Below, in pieces: positions 11,501 to 23,269 of a stretch of 64,000 bases of DNA. Under the pieces are notes generated by a model. The model was not told the DNA's origin. It did not search any database and saw only the letters and a list, made by a program, of their open reading frames with translations. Origin of the DNA: Melastoma dodecandrum (taxonomy: Eukaryota; Streptophyta; Magnoliopsida; Myrtales; Melastomataceae); contig JARUPY010000387.1 in assembly GCA_029817715.1 (NCBI GenBank), forward strand, positions 7,502,001 through 7,566,000, read 5' to 3'. Within the stretch, counting starts at the first letter, position 1. Every line of letters starts with the position of its first letter. The position numbers were made by a program, and so were the translations under genes.

Positions 11501-12611
11501 AATTATGCCACCTTTCCTTTCCTATAACTTAAAGTAGTAATAAATTACTCTGAGCTTTTGTGTGCTTCCTACTATGCTACCTTTCAGAAAGTACTGGCTG
11601 CCCATGGAGCAGAAAAGATCAGTGCCTATGTGACGCATGGAATTTTTCCAAAGAAATCATGGGAACGCTTTAATTATGATAATGCAGGTATCTTTCAGCA
11701 GTATCCAAATCTTACTGAATATCCTTATTGTTCCAGAAGTGTCATTTTCACAATCATGTCCTCCATTGCTGTTGACTTTATCTGCGTGCATCAACTGAAC
11801 TAAGTAGTGACAGCAAAGAAATAAATTGAAAAGGGACAGCAGGCTTTTCGCTTGCGCTAGCTGAGCATAATTTTCATATTTTGATGCTGCTTTCACGTCT
11901 CTTATTCACGTTAAAAAGAGACTCAATATTTATCTCATGCAAATGCTTATCATTAATCCATTGGAGACTCAATATTTATTATGAATTCCCTGTGGTACAC
12001 AGTTGATTCATTAAGGAGATGGCAAGTCTCTTTCTGATATTTATGACCAGAATATTAGTTAGGATCGTACAGAATCATCTTCAAAGATCCCATTCTTCGA
12101 ATGAAACCTGTTAATGAAATTCTCAATTACCAGTGAATCAGAAGTTTTGCATACTCCAATCTGGAGATTGATATTATGCTACACTTTACTATTATTGGGA
12201 TTTTAGACTAGCTATGTCAAAGAAGATTATGACCAGAATCTTAGTGAGGATTTCTGTTGCATTTGGGGGACATTTTTTCAATGTTTGTGGACATATAAAT
12301 TCTGTCATGTTGGTTTCGACCCTGAAGAAAGTTGATTGTTGACTTGCATTATAAAACTAGGGTTGTCTCTCTTTTCAGACATTCAACCGTGATGATCTTG
12401 TAATTTCTGGACAGCTGTGCCTGCCATGCCCTGGAAATCATAGAGGTCCTTAATAGATATGATTTTGTCTACTGCAGGGGATCCTGAGAATGGTTTCAAC
12501 TACTTCTGGATCACTGATTCCTGCCCCCAAACCGTGAGAGAAGTGATAAATCGACCGCCATTTGAGATTCTCAGCCTGGCTGGTTCAATAGCAGCGAGTC
12601 TTCTTATATGA
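8118..12611 (+). CDS. PRS3: Ribose-phosphate pyrophosphokinase, PRS3/PRS4 class, 7 exons, 426 aa
   Basis: Makes PRPP from ribose 5-phosphate and ATP for purine, pyrimidine, histidine, tryptophan and NAD synthesis. Exons by GT-AG sites and unbroken frame: 8118-8554, 8913-9228, 9355-9450, 10135-10203, 10966-11094, 11588-11687, 12478-12611. The product has a Ser/Pro-rich N-terminus (about residues 1-110) that looks like a plastid or mitochondrial transit peptide. The enzyme core follows from about residue 114: [31 protein letters not shown] (234-251), [10 protein letters not shown] (288-297) and the PRPP-binding loop [14 protein letters not shown] beginning at 332. It ends [11 protein letters not shown]. 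Overall it resembles the plant phosphate-independent class II enzymes. Arabidopsis PRS3 is of similar length and PRS4 is shorter, without the extension, so I prefer PRS3; the paralogue choice is less certain than the family. The start has a good context (gcATGG). No disabling change seen. Confidence 0.95.
9949..10082. repeat. 67 bp perfect tandem duplication in intron 3
   Basis: Unit 1 is 9949-10015 and unit 2 is 10016-10082, identical by eye and continuing to match up to 10090. It ends about 52 bases before the exon 4 acceptor, so it enlarges the intron without touching the splice site. Confidence 0.9.
10854..10907. repeat. 27 bp perfect tandem duplication in intron 4
   Basis: The unit ACTTAGGTTTGTATAAGAAA followed by AGGCTAT occurs twice head to tail, 59 bases before the exon 5 acceptor. 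A recent local slippage-type duplication. Confidence 0.9.
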
Positions 12612-12771
12612 CGGGAAACTTATTTCAACTAATACCAATCCTCACTCTCTTCCACCATATAAGAGATTACCAATGTAGGATTGCTGCTGAGCTTTTCATT
12701 TTAAGTAATAGACATGTTGTCGGGGTCAGTCCAAGAATTTGGTTTTGTACTGGTTTTTCCATAATCACTGG

Positions 12772-12777
12772 AATAAA
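12772..12777 (+). terminator. Candidate polyadenylation signal of the PRPP synthetase gene
   Basis: AATAAA lies 161 bases after the stop codon. Plant signals are loose, so the true cleavage site needs transcript data. Confidence 0.35.
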
Positions 12778-12896
12778 GGCAATTATTATATACTCAGTAG
12801 GAGTGAACAGAACAAAAGATGTGTTCAATGATTTTCACGTCTGCTGTGGTGGTGTTAACCATTTTTTTTTCAAGAAAATACATGTTGTCTGTGGAT

Positions 12897-12923
12897 GGGG
12901 GGGGGGGGGGGGTGGGGGTGGGG
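12897..12923 (+). repeat. G-rich tract with potential to form a G-quadruplex
   Basis: A run of sixteen G is followed by T, five G, T and four G. Long homopolymers are also prone to assembly error. Confidence 0.85.
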
Positions 12924-14869
12924 TGTATTACTATATCGAAGAGGATTAAATGAAATTATATAACGTTGAAGGAAACTAATTCATTGCAGTTCATCAGGCG
13001 AACCGAGTATTGGGGTATATATCATGTATATTTTGCATTTTAGGACAGTTTTCGATTATTTTTTAATATGATTATAATTCCTGATCAAGGTTTAAAACTA
13101 AGCCAAACCCATCTGTTGTGTTGGGCATTTATTTGTCACGTCATGGTGTGTCTGCTCATGCGGACAATGAATGTGGTGGATTCCTTTGGATTGGGTTGAG
13201 TGCATGACATCAAAAGCATCTGGGATATTATTAGCTGTCGTTAGGAATTTAATAAATAAGTGATTAAGATGGAACTAACAAGTAATTTGCATACATGGGA
13301 CCTGAAAATCTTTCATCATTTCTGCCATTTCCTTACCATGTTCATATCACCGGGAGACGAACGGCATCGGTTGTGTTAATGGCCGTACGCGCGCCTTCCG
13401 GCCGATCACGCACGTGACGGTTCGGACGACTCGAGGATCCGAGTCCGTTCCCCCAAGGCCCAATCGGTAGACGTAATGATTCGAACGTTGGACGCTGCGG
13501 AAGGGAAATGGGTTGAATCCTCCCTTGGTTCACGAATGGACCTGCGAGATGTTTCGCCGACAGTCTTCAGTTTCCTAAAAGCGACGGGCGAAAGGCTGCA
13601 TAAGGCCTCATTTGGAAACTTTAGGGAAGACTCAGGGAACGACTCGTGTCGCCATTTCCATAAAAAATGACTCCGTAAAAACAATGTTGTTGTTTGCCCC
13701 TAAAATTAGGGGGGAATCAGAAGAAATATCCCCTGAAATCTCGTTTAATTGAAGAATTGTCGTGTGATATTATTTCTTCCTTTTTCTGTCCTTGGTACGG
13801 GAAGGTGAAAATCGTCGAAGAGGATAAGGTTAAAAGTTTTTTTTTATAAAAATCGTAAATAAAAAATAAAAAATAATAGAATTCGAAATAAAATAAAATA
13901 AAAACGGGAAATGAGTTTAAATGGATTTGGCCCTTTTGTTAGCCCAAAATTAAGTTTAAACTAATGTTTATGGGGTTAGACCATTTTATTTTGGACCGGA
14001 TTTATGTAATGGATTAAAAATTAGTAATTTTTAGCCCATAGAATAATTTGAAGTATTACAGCTACGAAGGTGAGCGAGGAGTATCGGCGTGAAGGCAATC
14101 CAATTTGTGGTGTTTGTATTTATTCTTTTCCCGAGGAACTACTCTTTAAAAAATCTTTCTTCTTTGTATCACAAGCTCAACATGGAAATAAGGAAAATGA
14201 TTGGAATATATCCTAGGGAACAGAGCCCCACCATACAAACACGGAAAAGGTAATAGATGAGGCGTTAGCTTGAAAGCGTAATAGAAAACCAACGGAAAAA
14301 AAATATTATTTCGTTAATTACTAACTGCACCTTTGGAGAAGACTGGATTCGAGTTTCTGGAGATATGTTCTTCTCCATTAGACCAGCAAGTTATGGGTTC
14401 ATTCATATGCTGCCATTTTAATGTTCAAACTTGATTTATTATTGATCTAAAAAAAAATAAAAAAGAACTAAAAATCCCACATGGCATGAAAACAGATTTG
14501 AGGCCTTCTAGACGCAATTCCATTTTATATTTCTTGCTTTGCTTTTGCTCATATGGGCAAGCTGTTTTTGTTAAAAATGAAATATAAGATATGTTATGTC
14601 TTCATTTAACTGTTACATCTTTTAAGATAGTTAACATCGGCTGCTCTACAATTCTAGTATCAGAATAAGAGGTAGAGTGTTCAAACCCCGCCAAGCGCAA
14701 AAAACACTTGTAGAGAATCAAAGTAGGTAAGCATAGATCACAGATGAGAGTTTCTATCAAGACTATTCTTGGACTAAGATAATTTTTACTGGCTATAGTG
14801 AATCTGAACACTTCAGGCGTTCCAGTTTAAAAAAGCACTAGCAGAAACATCTGTATAGAATCCAATTTG
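12924..14869. other. Intergenic DNA without a recognised gene
   Basis: Mostly AT-rich. Between about 13340 and 13670 there is a distinctly GC- and CpG-richer block with open frames on both strands (for example 13406-13684 minus, 92 codons) whose translations match nothing I know. Near 14640-14695 a stretch containing gtgttcaaaccccg resembles a polymerase III B box in a tRNA-like setting. Neither is enough to call a gene. Confidence 0.5.
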
Positions 14870-16541
14870 AACAATATAAGCAACATCAAAAGTAACAATA
14901 CAAAATTCTATCGGTTTAATAGAAGCTAGTTCCACTAGAACCATTTCAGTAGTAAAAGGTCATATTGGAGACACACCACCAAGAAGGTGTAGATCATTAA
15001 CTGAAATTTATGAACAAGCTAACTTTACTGTCGCTGTATTTGAGTCACATAACTTTGATGAACCAACAAAAGAAGAAAAATGGAGAAATGTTGTGAAGGA
15101 GGAGATGACTTCTCTATAGAAGAATTACACGTGGTCTTTGTTCTCTATCAACTTGAAGTGGATCTACAATACCAAGTATAATGAGGATAGAAGTGTGCAG
15201 GAGTATAAAGCTCGCATAGTAATAAAAGGCTATTCATAGAAGCACGATATCGTGTTTATAGAAACCTTTGCTCCTGTAGCAAGGTTGGAGACAATCCATG
15301 CCATTTTAGCCATTGTAGCACAGAAGGAGCTTGATGTATTCTAAACTTGATGTCAAGTCAGCATTTCTGAATGGAGTACTAGAAGAAGAAGTCTACGTAG
15401 AGCAACTACAAGGATTCGTGATGAAAGGTACAAAAGACAAAGTTTACATACTGCATAAGGGTTTATATAGTCGAAAGCAAACACCAAGAGTGTGGAATTG
15501 CATAATTGATTCCTACATACAGAAGAAATGTTTCTCCAGAAGCTCAGTAGAACCTTCACTAGACACACATATGTTCGATGCAGATTTCTAATAGCATGTC
15601 TCTATATGGATAATTTGATCTACACTAGTACTAACAAAAGCTTGCTAAAGAAGTTCAAGGAAACCATGATGGGTGAGTTTGAGATGATATATCTGGGCTT
15701 GATGAAGTACTTCCTCGAATTTTAAGTGAACTAGAATAAAAGAGAGATTTTCATATCTCAAGAAAAGTATATTGTAGATTTGTTGAAGAAGTTTCATATG
15801 GAGAAGGCAAAGTCAATTTCTGCTGCAATGTCACTCAATGAAAAGTTACAGAAGAAAAACTCTACATAATGCTTTGAGTCGAAGATCTATAGAAGCTTGA
15901 TGGGTTTTCTTATATTCATCACTCACATTCAGATTGATAATGTTCATTATATAAGTTTACTGTCCAGATTCATGAGCAACCCAATTATAACTCAGTTCAC
16001 AAAATTAAAAGTGTTCTATGCTACCGAGAAGGCACACATAAGGTCGGACTTAAGTAAGCAAAAGAACATAAGGAGATTTTCGTGGGTTATGTTGATAGTG
16101 ATTAGAGGTAGGAAGATTGGACAATCGTAGAAGCACTTCATGATACTTGGTCTGCATAGGAACAAAGACTATTTCATGAAGTTCAAAGAAGGAAAACACC
16201 ATTATTGTCTCATCTGCAGAAGCTGAGTACATCGCAACAAACGAGGCAACATGAGAAGCTATCTCGCTCAGAAGGTTACTCCTCGAGCTATAACAGAAGG
16301 TAGACTTAACCTATAACAATCTTATGTGACATTCAATTTGTAATTCTTATGATCAAAAATCCAGTTACCATGTAAGGTCGAAGCACATAAATTTCGTCAT
16401 TATTTTATTAGAGAGATGATTTTGCGTAAGTGATTCTTTTAGAGTTCATCACCATTCATGATCAACCAATGGATGTTCGTAGCGTCTTCAAAGAAGTTCG
16501 TAACTTTGAAAAACTACTTATGATCACAAATTAAGAGGGGC
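14870..16541 (+). pseudogene. Decayed Ty1-copia pol remnant (RT-RNase H)
   Basis: Translation in shifting frames recovers copia RT landmarks: SLTEIYEQANF, then TFAPVARLET near 15265-15300, LDVKSAFLNG near 15347, and a catalytic box reading YMDN at 15603-15614 instead of YVDD. The RNase H part is recognisable near 16200-16420 (SAEAEYIA-like and SKHINF-like words). Many stops and frameshifts break it; gag, protease and integrase are not found. Inferred: a dead copia element whose 5' half is lost. It belongs to a different family from the element at 1-7168. Confidence 0.88.
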
Positions 16542-16888
16542 TGTTAAAGGTAATTTATTATCCAAGTAAATGCGATATTAAAAATAATAACAGAATTGTC
16601 ATTCAAATGGAGCATTCATGTAGGACATTAAATATGTTATATTTAAGTTTTCAGAATCTCTTTAGTTTCCTACTCCTTATAAATAGAATAGTGTGTAACA
16701 TATGAGAACATGAGATATTAACTAGGAGTAAGCAATTTCGCATACTAAACACTTCAAATATCTAACCCTAGTAGGTACAACATCTCTAGTTAATTATCTT
16801 ATAGAACGATTTACATTATCCTTTTCCTATTCAATCCTTTCACACCTAGCCTCAAGTGTGGCGATAACATTGATAAGAAAATCTAACA
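16542..16888 (+). repeat. 3' LTR of the decayed copia element (347 bp)
   Basis: Begins TGTTAAAGG directly after a purine tract (ttaagagggg, 16531-16540) and ends AATCTAACA, so its ends pair as TGTTA/TAACA. It contains a TATA-like TATAAATAG at 16678-16686. No partner 5' LTR is seen upstream. Confidence 0.75.
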
Positions 16889-17360
16889 ACCTCCGCATGA
16901 AACCTTGCACACAACTCCATCTCCCCTAAATTCCGTCAGTGCCCATGATAAAAACCTTCTATTATTTTGGTGGTATTTTTATCGATATTTACGTTTAGTA
17001 AAGCATACATATGTAGATTCCAAAATATTTAATCAAGACAAACTAAATTCATATACTATTTTTAAAATATTAATATTCACCAACCTGTGAGTGAAAATTA
17101 TTTATTAATTAGCTAGGATTACATTTTCTGGTTTTAGTTATTCCTAAAGGGAATCGTGCTCTATTAACTTGTCCGCTTCCCCTTCTCTATCTCTTCTCCC
17201 GTCTCTCCTATCTCGGTTCTTGTCGAAGACGGTCCTCATAGGCCCTCCTTCGTATATGCAGACGATCGTCCTTTCTCCCGATGCCTTTGGTACATAAGAC
17301 CTTAACATAACCCCATATCTATATCTTTTAGTCTGAATGTGTTTTGTGAATGTTTCTTCA
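16889..17360. other. Spacer upstream of the caleosin fragment
   Basis: AT-rich, followed by a pyrimidine-rich stretch at about 17160-17290. It could hold the former caleosin promoter and leader, but I see no clear TATA box at a sensible distance. Confidence 0.4.
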
Positions 17361-17499
17361 ATGGAAGGAGGGGCAGAAGAGGACCATCGTCATTGTCATG
17401 AAGCCGAGGCGGCTGTAAGAGACAACTTTCTACAGAAGCACGTGGCTTTCTTCGACAAGAACAATGATGGACTTGTTTACCCTTGGGAGAACTTCCAAG
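17361..17499 (+). pseudogene. Caleosin/peroxygenase gene fragment, exon 1
   Basis: Caleosins are lipid-droplet and membrane haem peroxygenases with one calcium-binding EF hand and a proline-knot hairpin. This exon encodes 46 residues from an ATG at 17361. It includes [20 protein letters not shown], the hallmark caleosin EF-hand segment, and stops at FQ plus one base, which is where plant caleosin exons are interrupted before GFRAI. A Tat-type retrotransposon LTR begins at 17501, one base after the presumed donor G. Exon 2 is found 11.6 kb away at 29109 in the same phase. The exon itself has no stop, but the gene as a whole is broken. Confidence 0.85.
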
Positions 17500-17500
17500 G

Positions 17501-18226
17501 TGTTTAGCAACAAAAATTTTAGGCCATAGATCTCGGTGCCATATGTGGATCAACGGTCCAGAATACAGGCCCAAGGCACAAGAGGTCCAACAGGAAGGTA
17601 GCTAAGTAAACATATCAGGAGAAGGCTTACGGGCGACGTAGTTACCAAGCGACGAGGCTACCAGGCGACGAGTGTCAACAAGGTGATCAATCGACAGTCA
17701 ATTGGACGAGCTAGAAAACTCTACAGCGAAGGCTAGTGGCTGATACAATCAATTCGTGGCTGTCATGGGAAGATTTCGGATGATCTCAACACATAGAAAA
17801 GAGTGATTGCCAAGGCTATTTGGGTGGAAGGAAGATATTCCACGAAAACTGAAACAAAAATACATAATATATGTATATGATTTCAACTATGTATTCACGT
17901 AGGTATAGCGTAGTATAAATAGTCGTTCTTAGGCATTGTATAACACACCTATCTACAGACGGACATATAGTTTTTTTTATCTTCAAGCATTCAGGCGTTC
18001 AAGCATTCAAGCGTTCTTGCGATCTTATGCTCATGCAATCTTGTTCCTTCCGAAGGCTTCGTCGATGGCATTCATAAGTGCTTGCGTTTAAGAGTGTTGT
18101 TCCGCTGCCTTCCCTTCTCTTTCTTTATTCATACAGCGTCCACACACATTCAACGAACCTCCGAGTACCAATTGCTCGTTGCCAGAGATTTTTGACGTGT
18201 TTGGATCCGACTTGTCCAGCGGTCAC
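17501..18226 (+). repeat. 5' LTR of the Tat element (about 726 bp)
   Basis: Begins TGTTTAGCAACAAAAATT. It aligns along its length with 28136-28996 apart from a 150 bp insertion in the latter. It contains TATAAATAG at 17914-17922, conserved in the other LTR. The end is set where the two copies stop matching (gtcact) and is uncertain by several bases. Confidence 0.85.
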
Positions 18227-18273
18227 TGCCTGAGCGAACAGGCCTTTGTCGCATAGTTGCAGTAACACCAACA

Positions 18274-20420
18274 ATGTCGAAAACTAGGAGTGGTAACAAC
18301 ACTAACAACTTCGGAGACAATCGCTCCGATGGTGAGAACAATAAGAGGAAGGACGAAAACTCGAAGTGAGATATGGATGGAGAGTTGTCTGCTATTGTGA
18401 GTACGATGCTTTTAAGGAGAAAATAGGTTCTAAGATGGATGCCATTGTCTAGAATTTTGAAACTATATCAGGAGTACCTATAAACAGTCCTGGTAAGGAA
18501 AAGGGTGAATCGACTACCAAACACCATTTCGACTATGAAGCTCATAGGGCGTCAATAGCCTAAGGAACAAAAAAGCAGTTCCCCGTTCGTAATCAACGAA
18601 CACGAAACAGCTGGGTAACAAGATCATCTGGCTGTATATGAACCTCCGTTTCGAAGAAGGGAGAGCCCTTATAGGCCGGTAGGGAACGAACATTTTTGTC
18701 CTCTTGAGGAACATCGACACTCTGAGTACATTCCTCAACCTGTACGCGAAAGAGGGATGGCAGTACAGGAGGCGGTGACTCCACCTGGTCTCATGCCCAA
18801 AATAAGGGATTACATAGCCAGACTGGTTGAGCAGGCAATCTCGGGAGGCGAACGATATGAACGAGGTTGAACTCTATCGTGCTCATTATCCTGACAACAT
18901 CGATTGGGACCACGCTTTCTCAAGGGGATACCGTGTGCCTGAATTTATCGATTTCTCGGGCAAAGAAGGTATATCTCCGACAGAACATATTGCCCATTTC
19001 ACTCATCAGGCTAGAGAAGTTACCACTAATAGGCTCTAAAACTTCGCCTGTTTCCTAGCTCTCTCCTAGGAGCAGCCTTTATGTGGTACGTGAACCTTCC
19101 CTTGAATTCGGTGAGGAATTGGGAGGAGATGTATGTACAATTCATGCTGGCGTTTGCTCAAAATGTCCTAACCGTAATATTGCAGGATCTCACCCATATG
19201 AAGCAACAACCTATGGCAGTCTTCTTGAGTAGACATCAAAAAGCAAGGATGAGATGCAAAACCTTTGCATTTGAAGCTGAGCTCATAGCCATAGGTCAGG
19301 ATTCTCCTTCTGTGGTTCAGAAAAAAGCTAGAAGGAAAAATTTTTAGAGACTAGAAATAGTTCCCAGAAGAGCCATTCTTTATGAAAATCTGTTCAGGGA
19401 GAAAACCCAGATGAAATGGAGCCTAATCACGGAACCCTTAGTAACCTACCAAGCAGAGCCAGTTGTGGACGTCGACGTCGCAAAGTATGTAAATGGGCGT
19501 CCCCTAACCTGTGAAGAGTTGACTAAGAAAAACTTTACAGCCAAAGCCTCACCAAAGATACAAGAGGAATGAAAATACTCATTTGACGAGGCAAAAACCG
19601 ATGAGATCTTCGAGTTCATGCTTCTAAATAGGTAGATTCGATTGAATAAGAGCCATCGACTCCCTCGCACTAACAGAAAGAAGTCTAGAAACTTCTGGAT
19701 GTGACATGTGTCATTTACCCACACCACTAGAGACTGTATCACGTTTAGGAACTTGGTGCAAGACCTAATAGAGTCTAAGGAGTTGCGCTTCCCCGATTCG
19801 GGGGACCAGATGTTGACGGAGTCACAACCTTTTGGTGACTTAACTGAAATAAACTCTTTCGATGTCAACTGCCTAACTGTCTTCCCTTCATTGATTGATA
19901 TAGGGAGATCGAGATCAATCGATCGAGACTGGCGAGACAATCATCGCCAACATGCTATTCAAGTGGCTCGTGAGCAAGGGGGCACTCCAATGCCCTGCGG
20001 ATCTCAAAAGCATACAACATGATCGTTGTCGCTGGCACATGGATGCCTCACACAACACTGATCGATGCCACACTTTTAGGAAGTACCTGCTGAATGAAAG
20101 AAAAGCAGAGTGGTATGACCTTAACCGCCTAGAGCAGATGTCTATGGGGATCAATAACGGCCCAAGGGTGTATCAGCGCCGAGAAAAATACCAAGAGCGC
20201 AAAGGCACACCCACGAGTGGTGTGAAGGTGCTCCATACTGCTGGAAAACTCTTGAGACGATGGACTCTGGGTGAAGGAGAAGACACTCAAAGGGAGCTTT
20301 GCACCAAAAAAATCCTCACGCGACGCGCTGCAGGTCGCCTCAGACTGCACTGGACTGCCCTCGAGGTGATAAGAATCTATGAGAGAAGGGACCTCTATAG
20401 CCCAATTCCTGACAACTGAT
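18274..20420 (+). pseudogene. Tat element gag, decayed
   Basis: The frame opens with ATG at 18274 (MSKTRSGNNTNNFGD) and meets a stop at 18367. Gag homology continues in broken frames: FSGKEGISPTEHIAHFTHQ near 18950, then AFAQNVLTVILQDL near 19155, typical of the retrotransposon gag fold. Cys/His clusters near 19700-19740 and 20025-20080 (CRWHMDASHNTDRC) resemble the zinc-binding ends of Tat gag. Several in-frame stops and shifts; not functional. Confidence 0.8.
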
Positions 20421-21030
20421 CTGCTTTGTTATAGGTGCAAGCCTATAGCAGTGCATAAGGTACTCATCACTCAAATGTGCCAACCCTGTTGTAACTAATA
20501 CTTCCTGTTTCTGGCCGGTATGACATCTGAAGGAAATATTAAGATAGAGACAATCAAGCCCCCATCAAGTAATACCCCAGACTCCGAGTCAACATATCTC
20601 TCAGACCGTCCTCTCGCGGGAATTTTGCTGAAGGGTTATAACCCACATAAAAGGGAGTTTGTTCAAGTAGACAATCGCCTGCAATCTCGTAAGCACTCAC
20701 GCTGCATTCGCGTTCCTGATATCCCAGCTACGGATACATGGCAGAAGGTAGGCATAAGGGCACAACTCCAATCACCAACTGAGAGGATGAAAAAGGTGAA
20801 AAGAAAGGAGAGCGCGACGCGCCGCGGAGAAACGCGTCAGATTGGCAACCTCCGATGTGCAAAAAACTAAGACGTCAAGCAAAACGGCCTAGCGTCCAAC
20901 ACGCTGAGTGACTACAACCCAGTCCAGTCCGAGACTCCACTTAAGACGAACGAGACTAGTTGCAACGTCCTCATGTTATCAGCCAAATTCGCTAAGAGGG
21001 AAGAAAACCAGACAAAAGGTAGTATTGTTT

Positions 21031-21090
21031 CCCTTTAGTCATAATAACATTACTGAAGTACCCTTTAGTCATAATAACATTACTGAAGTA
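21031..21090. repeat. 30 bp perfect tandem duplication within the Tat pol remnant
   Basis: Units 21031-21060 and 21061-21090 are identical. The duplication is a multiple of three and so keeps the local frame, but it lies in dead sequence. Confidence 0.92.
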
Positions 21091-22680
21091 CCATGGAATT
21101 TCCTGAGCAGATGGCTGAAAGTGCCCCTTGCATCACAGCACATTTTCCCACTATACATTCAGGCGATGTTCAATAACATGGCGATGCGCCATGTCCTTAT
21201 TGATAATGAAGTAACTATCAACGTGCTTCCTCTTGAAGCGTATAAGCGCTTGGGGGATGACGTAGCCGAACTGGAGAGGACTGACGTAAGTGCAGCGCCT
21301 TTAACGAGATTACTTCCTCTTGCTTGGGCGTGGTGTCAGTCCGACTCCGTGTTGGCATTCATGAAAAGAAGACGAATTTCTTTATCGTTGACATAAAGCT
21401 TTCTTTTAGTGCCCTACTCGGGAGGGATTGGTTGCATAAGGCAGGCGCCATACCCTCCACTCTCCACCAAGAACTTCTACTGTGGGGAAAACACGGGTTT
21501 AATATATAACGGAGGAAGTGAGCAAAAATGCTAACATGTCCTATGTATGTTCAGGGGCAGTGAAACAAGCTAAAGACATGACACTAAAATAAAGGTACGC
21601 ATTGGGAGACCCAAATGACGGACCCTTAGGCGAAGCAGGCTAAGAATTCCCAGTGTCATATGACGGACCGCCTTTAACAGTGTCGCAACACCAATTGTTC
21701 CAACTGGATGGGGCGACAAATTACAGCTCGAAGTTGATAAAGACGTGACCCCGCTTGAGAAAGATATGCGCAAAGCAGGGTTAGAAAGCGATGACAACAA
21801 ATACCAGACGGAAATAGACTTGAAATCCGACAGACTCCTCAATCCACCTTCGTCCAAAGGAGAGTGAAACATCTAATCCAATATCGGACGTCCTAGAACG
21901 ACTAGGTAGCTATAGGGCGTCCATAATAAGCGGAGGACTGTGCAATGCATTCCCTCAAGCATGCCAAAACATGGCAATCATTTATTTAATTAATAAAAAA
22001 TTCCCTAATACTTCCGTTACCCCTTGCGATCTGCTAAGCGAAATTAACTTGGGAACCATAGAAACACTGCGTGTTACATACCTTAGTTCACTACTAAGCG
22101 AAGCAGACTCAGGAAACATTAAGAAAGTCCCGAGCGCTTATAAGGATTGTTTCGCCTGGTTGAGTATCGCCTCCCAATATATGACAATTCCAAAACTGTG
22201 AAACAAACTCCGAGAAGGATGTCACGAGAATTAGCCCAAATGGGCTTCTATTAAATTAAAGAGCTGTTCAAAGCAGGATATATGAGGACAAAAGCGCCAT
22301 ACATCCTTTATGTGGCAGCATCACAATCCAATATCGGGTCTATGTTGACACAAGAACAAGGTGGGGTCGAAAGAACTGTTTATTACCTGTCTCGACTTTT
22401 TACAAAGACAGAGTAGCGGTACACTCTAGTTGAGAACATATGCCTGGCTATTTATTACTTGGTGATGAAACTCAGACATTACATTGGATCCAACGATGTG
22501 TATGTCGTCTCTAAGACACCTGTAACCAAGGTGTTCTTCGACAACCCCCTACTTACGGGAATGATTGGCAAATGGAGTCTGGTGCTCTCTGCCTATAATC
22601 TGTACCATAAGCCCCACACTTTAGTTAAAGGCCATGTCTTGGCTGAATTAATCACCCACTGTGGTGAAGGCAACATCGAC
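21091..22680 (+). pseudogene. Tat pol remnant: protease, truncated RT, RNase H
   Basis: Protease region near 21186-21260 reads VLIDNEVTINVLPLEAYKRL; the family motif is D-S/T-G, so the catalytic loop is damaged. The beginning of RT is visible (YKDCFAWL near 22140, then KQTPRRMSRELAQMGFY and LFKAGYMR near 22200-22290). The next recognisable words are from the RNase H domain (PYILYVAAS, VYYLSRLFTKTE), so the whole RT palm with its YxDD box is missing. Internal deletion at about 22285-22295. The rest of RNase H runs to about 22680. Confidence 0.8.
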
Positions 22681-23060
22681 TCTTCGTACCTACATGGACA
22701 CTTGTCCATTTGGTTTGATGGATCCTCTAACAGATTCGAAGCTGGCATAGGGGTCTTCATCAAGACACCTTGGGACGCCGAAACTAGGTTGGCCTGTCGC
22801 CTCGACGGCGAATCACCAATAACGTAGCAGAATATGAGGCCTTTATTTTGGCGTTGCAGCTCGCACTGGACTGGAAACTAGAAAGTGTAAAAATATACGG
22901 CGATTCCCAGTTGATAATCCGGCAACTCTTAGGCCAAAGCGAATGACACGCCCCCCACCTAGGCCGATATCAAAGTAGGGTTAGAGAGCTCTTCGCTAAG
23001 ATAGTTTCAGCCAAGGTCATACATGTGAAAGAGAAGAGTATCAAAAGGCCAACCATTTAG
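22681..23060 (+). pseudogene. Second, archaeal-type RNase H domain of the Tat element
   Basis: Reads IWFDGSSN...GIGVFI, then after a frameshift near 22820 NVAEYEAFILALQLALDW and IYGDSQLIIRQL, the DG-E-D pattern of archaeal-type RNase H. Tat-lineage gypsy elements are known to have acquired this domain behind the ordinary RNase H. Stops follow after 22945. Confidence 0.82.
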
Positions 23061-23269
23061 CACCAGTGGCCTCGGGATTGGTGAACGACTCATATCCAGA
23101 CAAGAATAGCACAACCTCATTCATAAGCAAACGTCCAGAATTCCACGACGACGATGGAGTGAAGGACAAAGAGGTTTGCATGGCAGATCTATTTGAACAG
23201 AAAGAGGAGACTGGTGGGAGCCAATACGATAGTTCCTCGAGAATCCCAACGCAAAAGTCGAAAGGAGGA

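Noticed and set aside
12608..12949. 113-codon frame after the PRPP synthetase stop
   Set aside because: Its start overlaps the end of the real gene and it ends in a translated poly-G run; this is the 3' untranslated region.
13406..13684. 92-codon minus frame in the CpG-rich block
   Set aside because: No recognisable motif, and an equally open plus-strand frame overlaps it. Reported only as an unexplained composition block.
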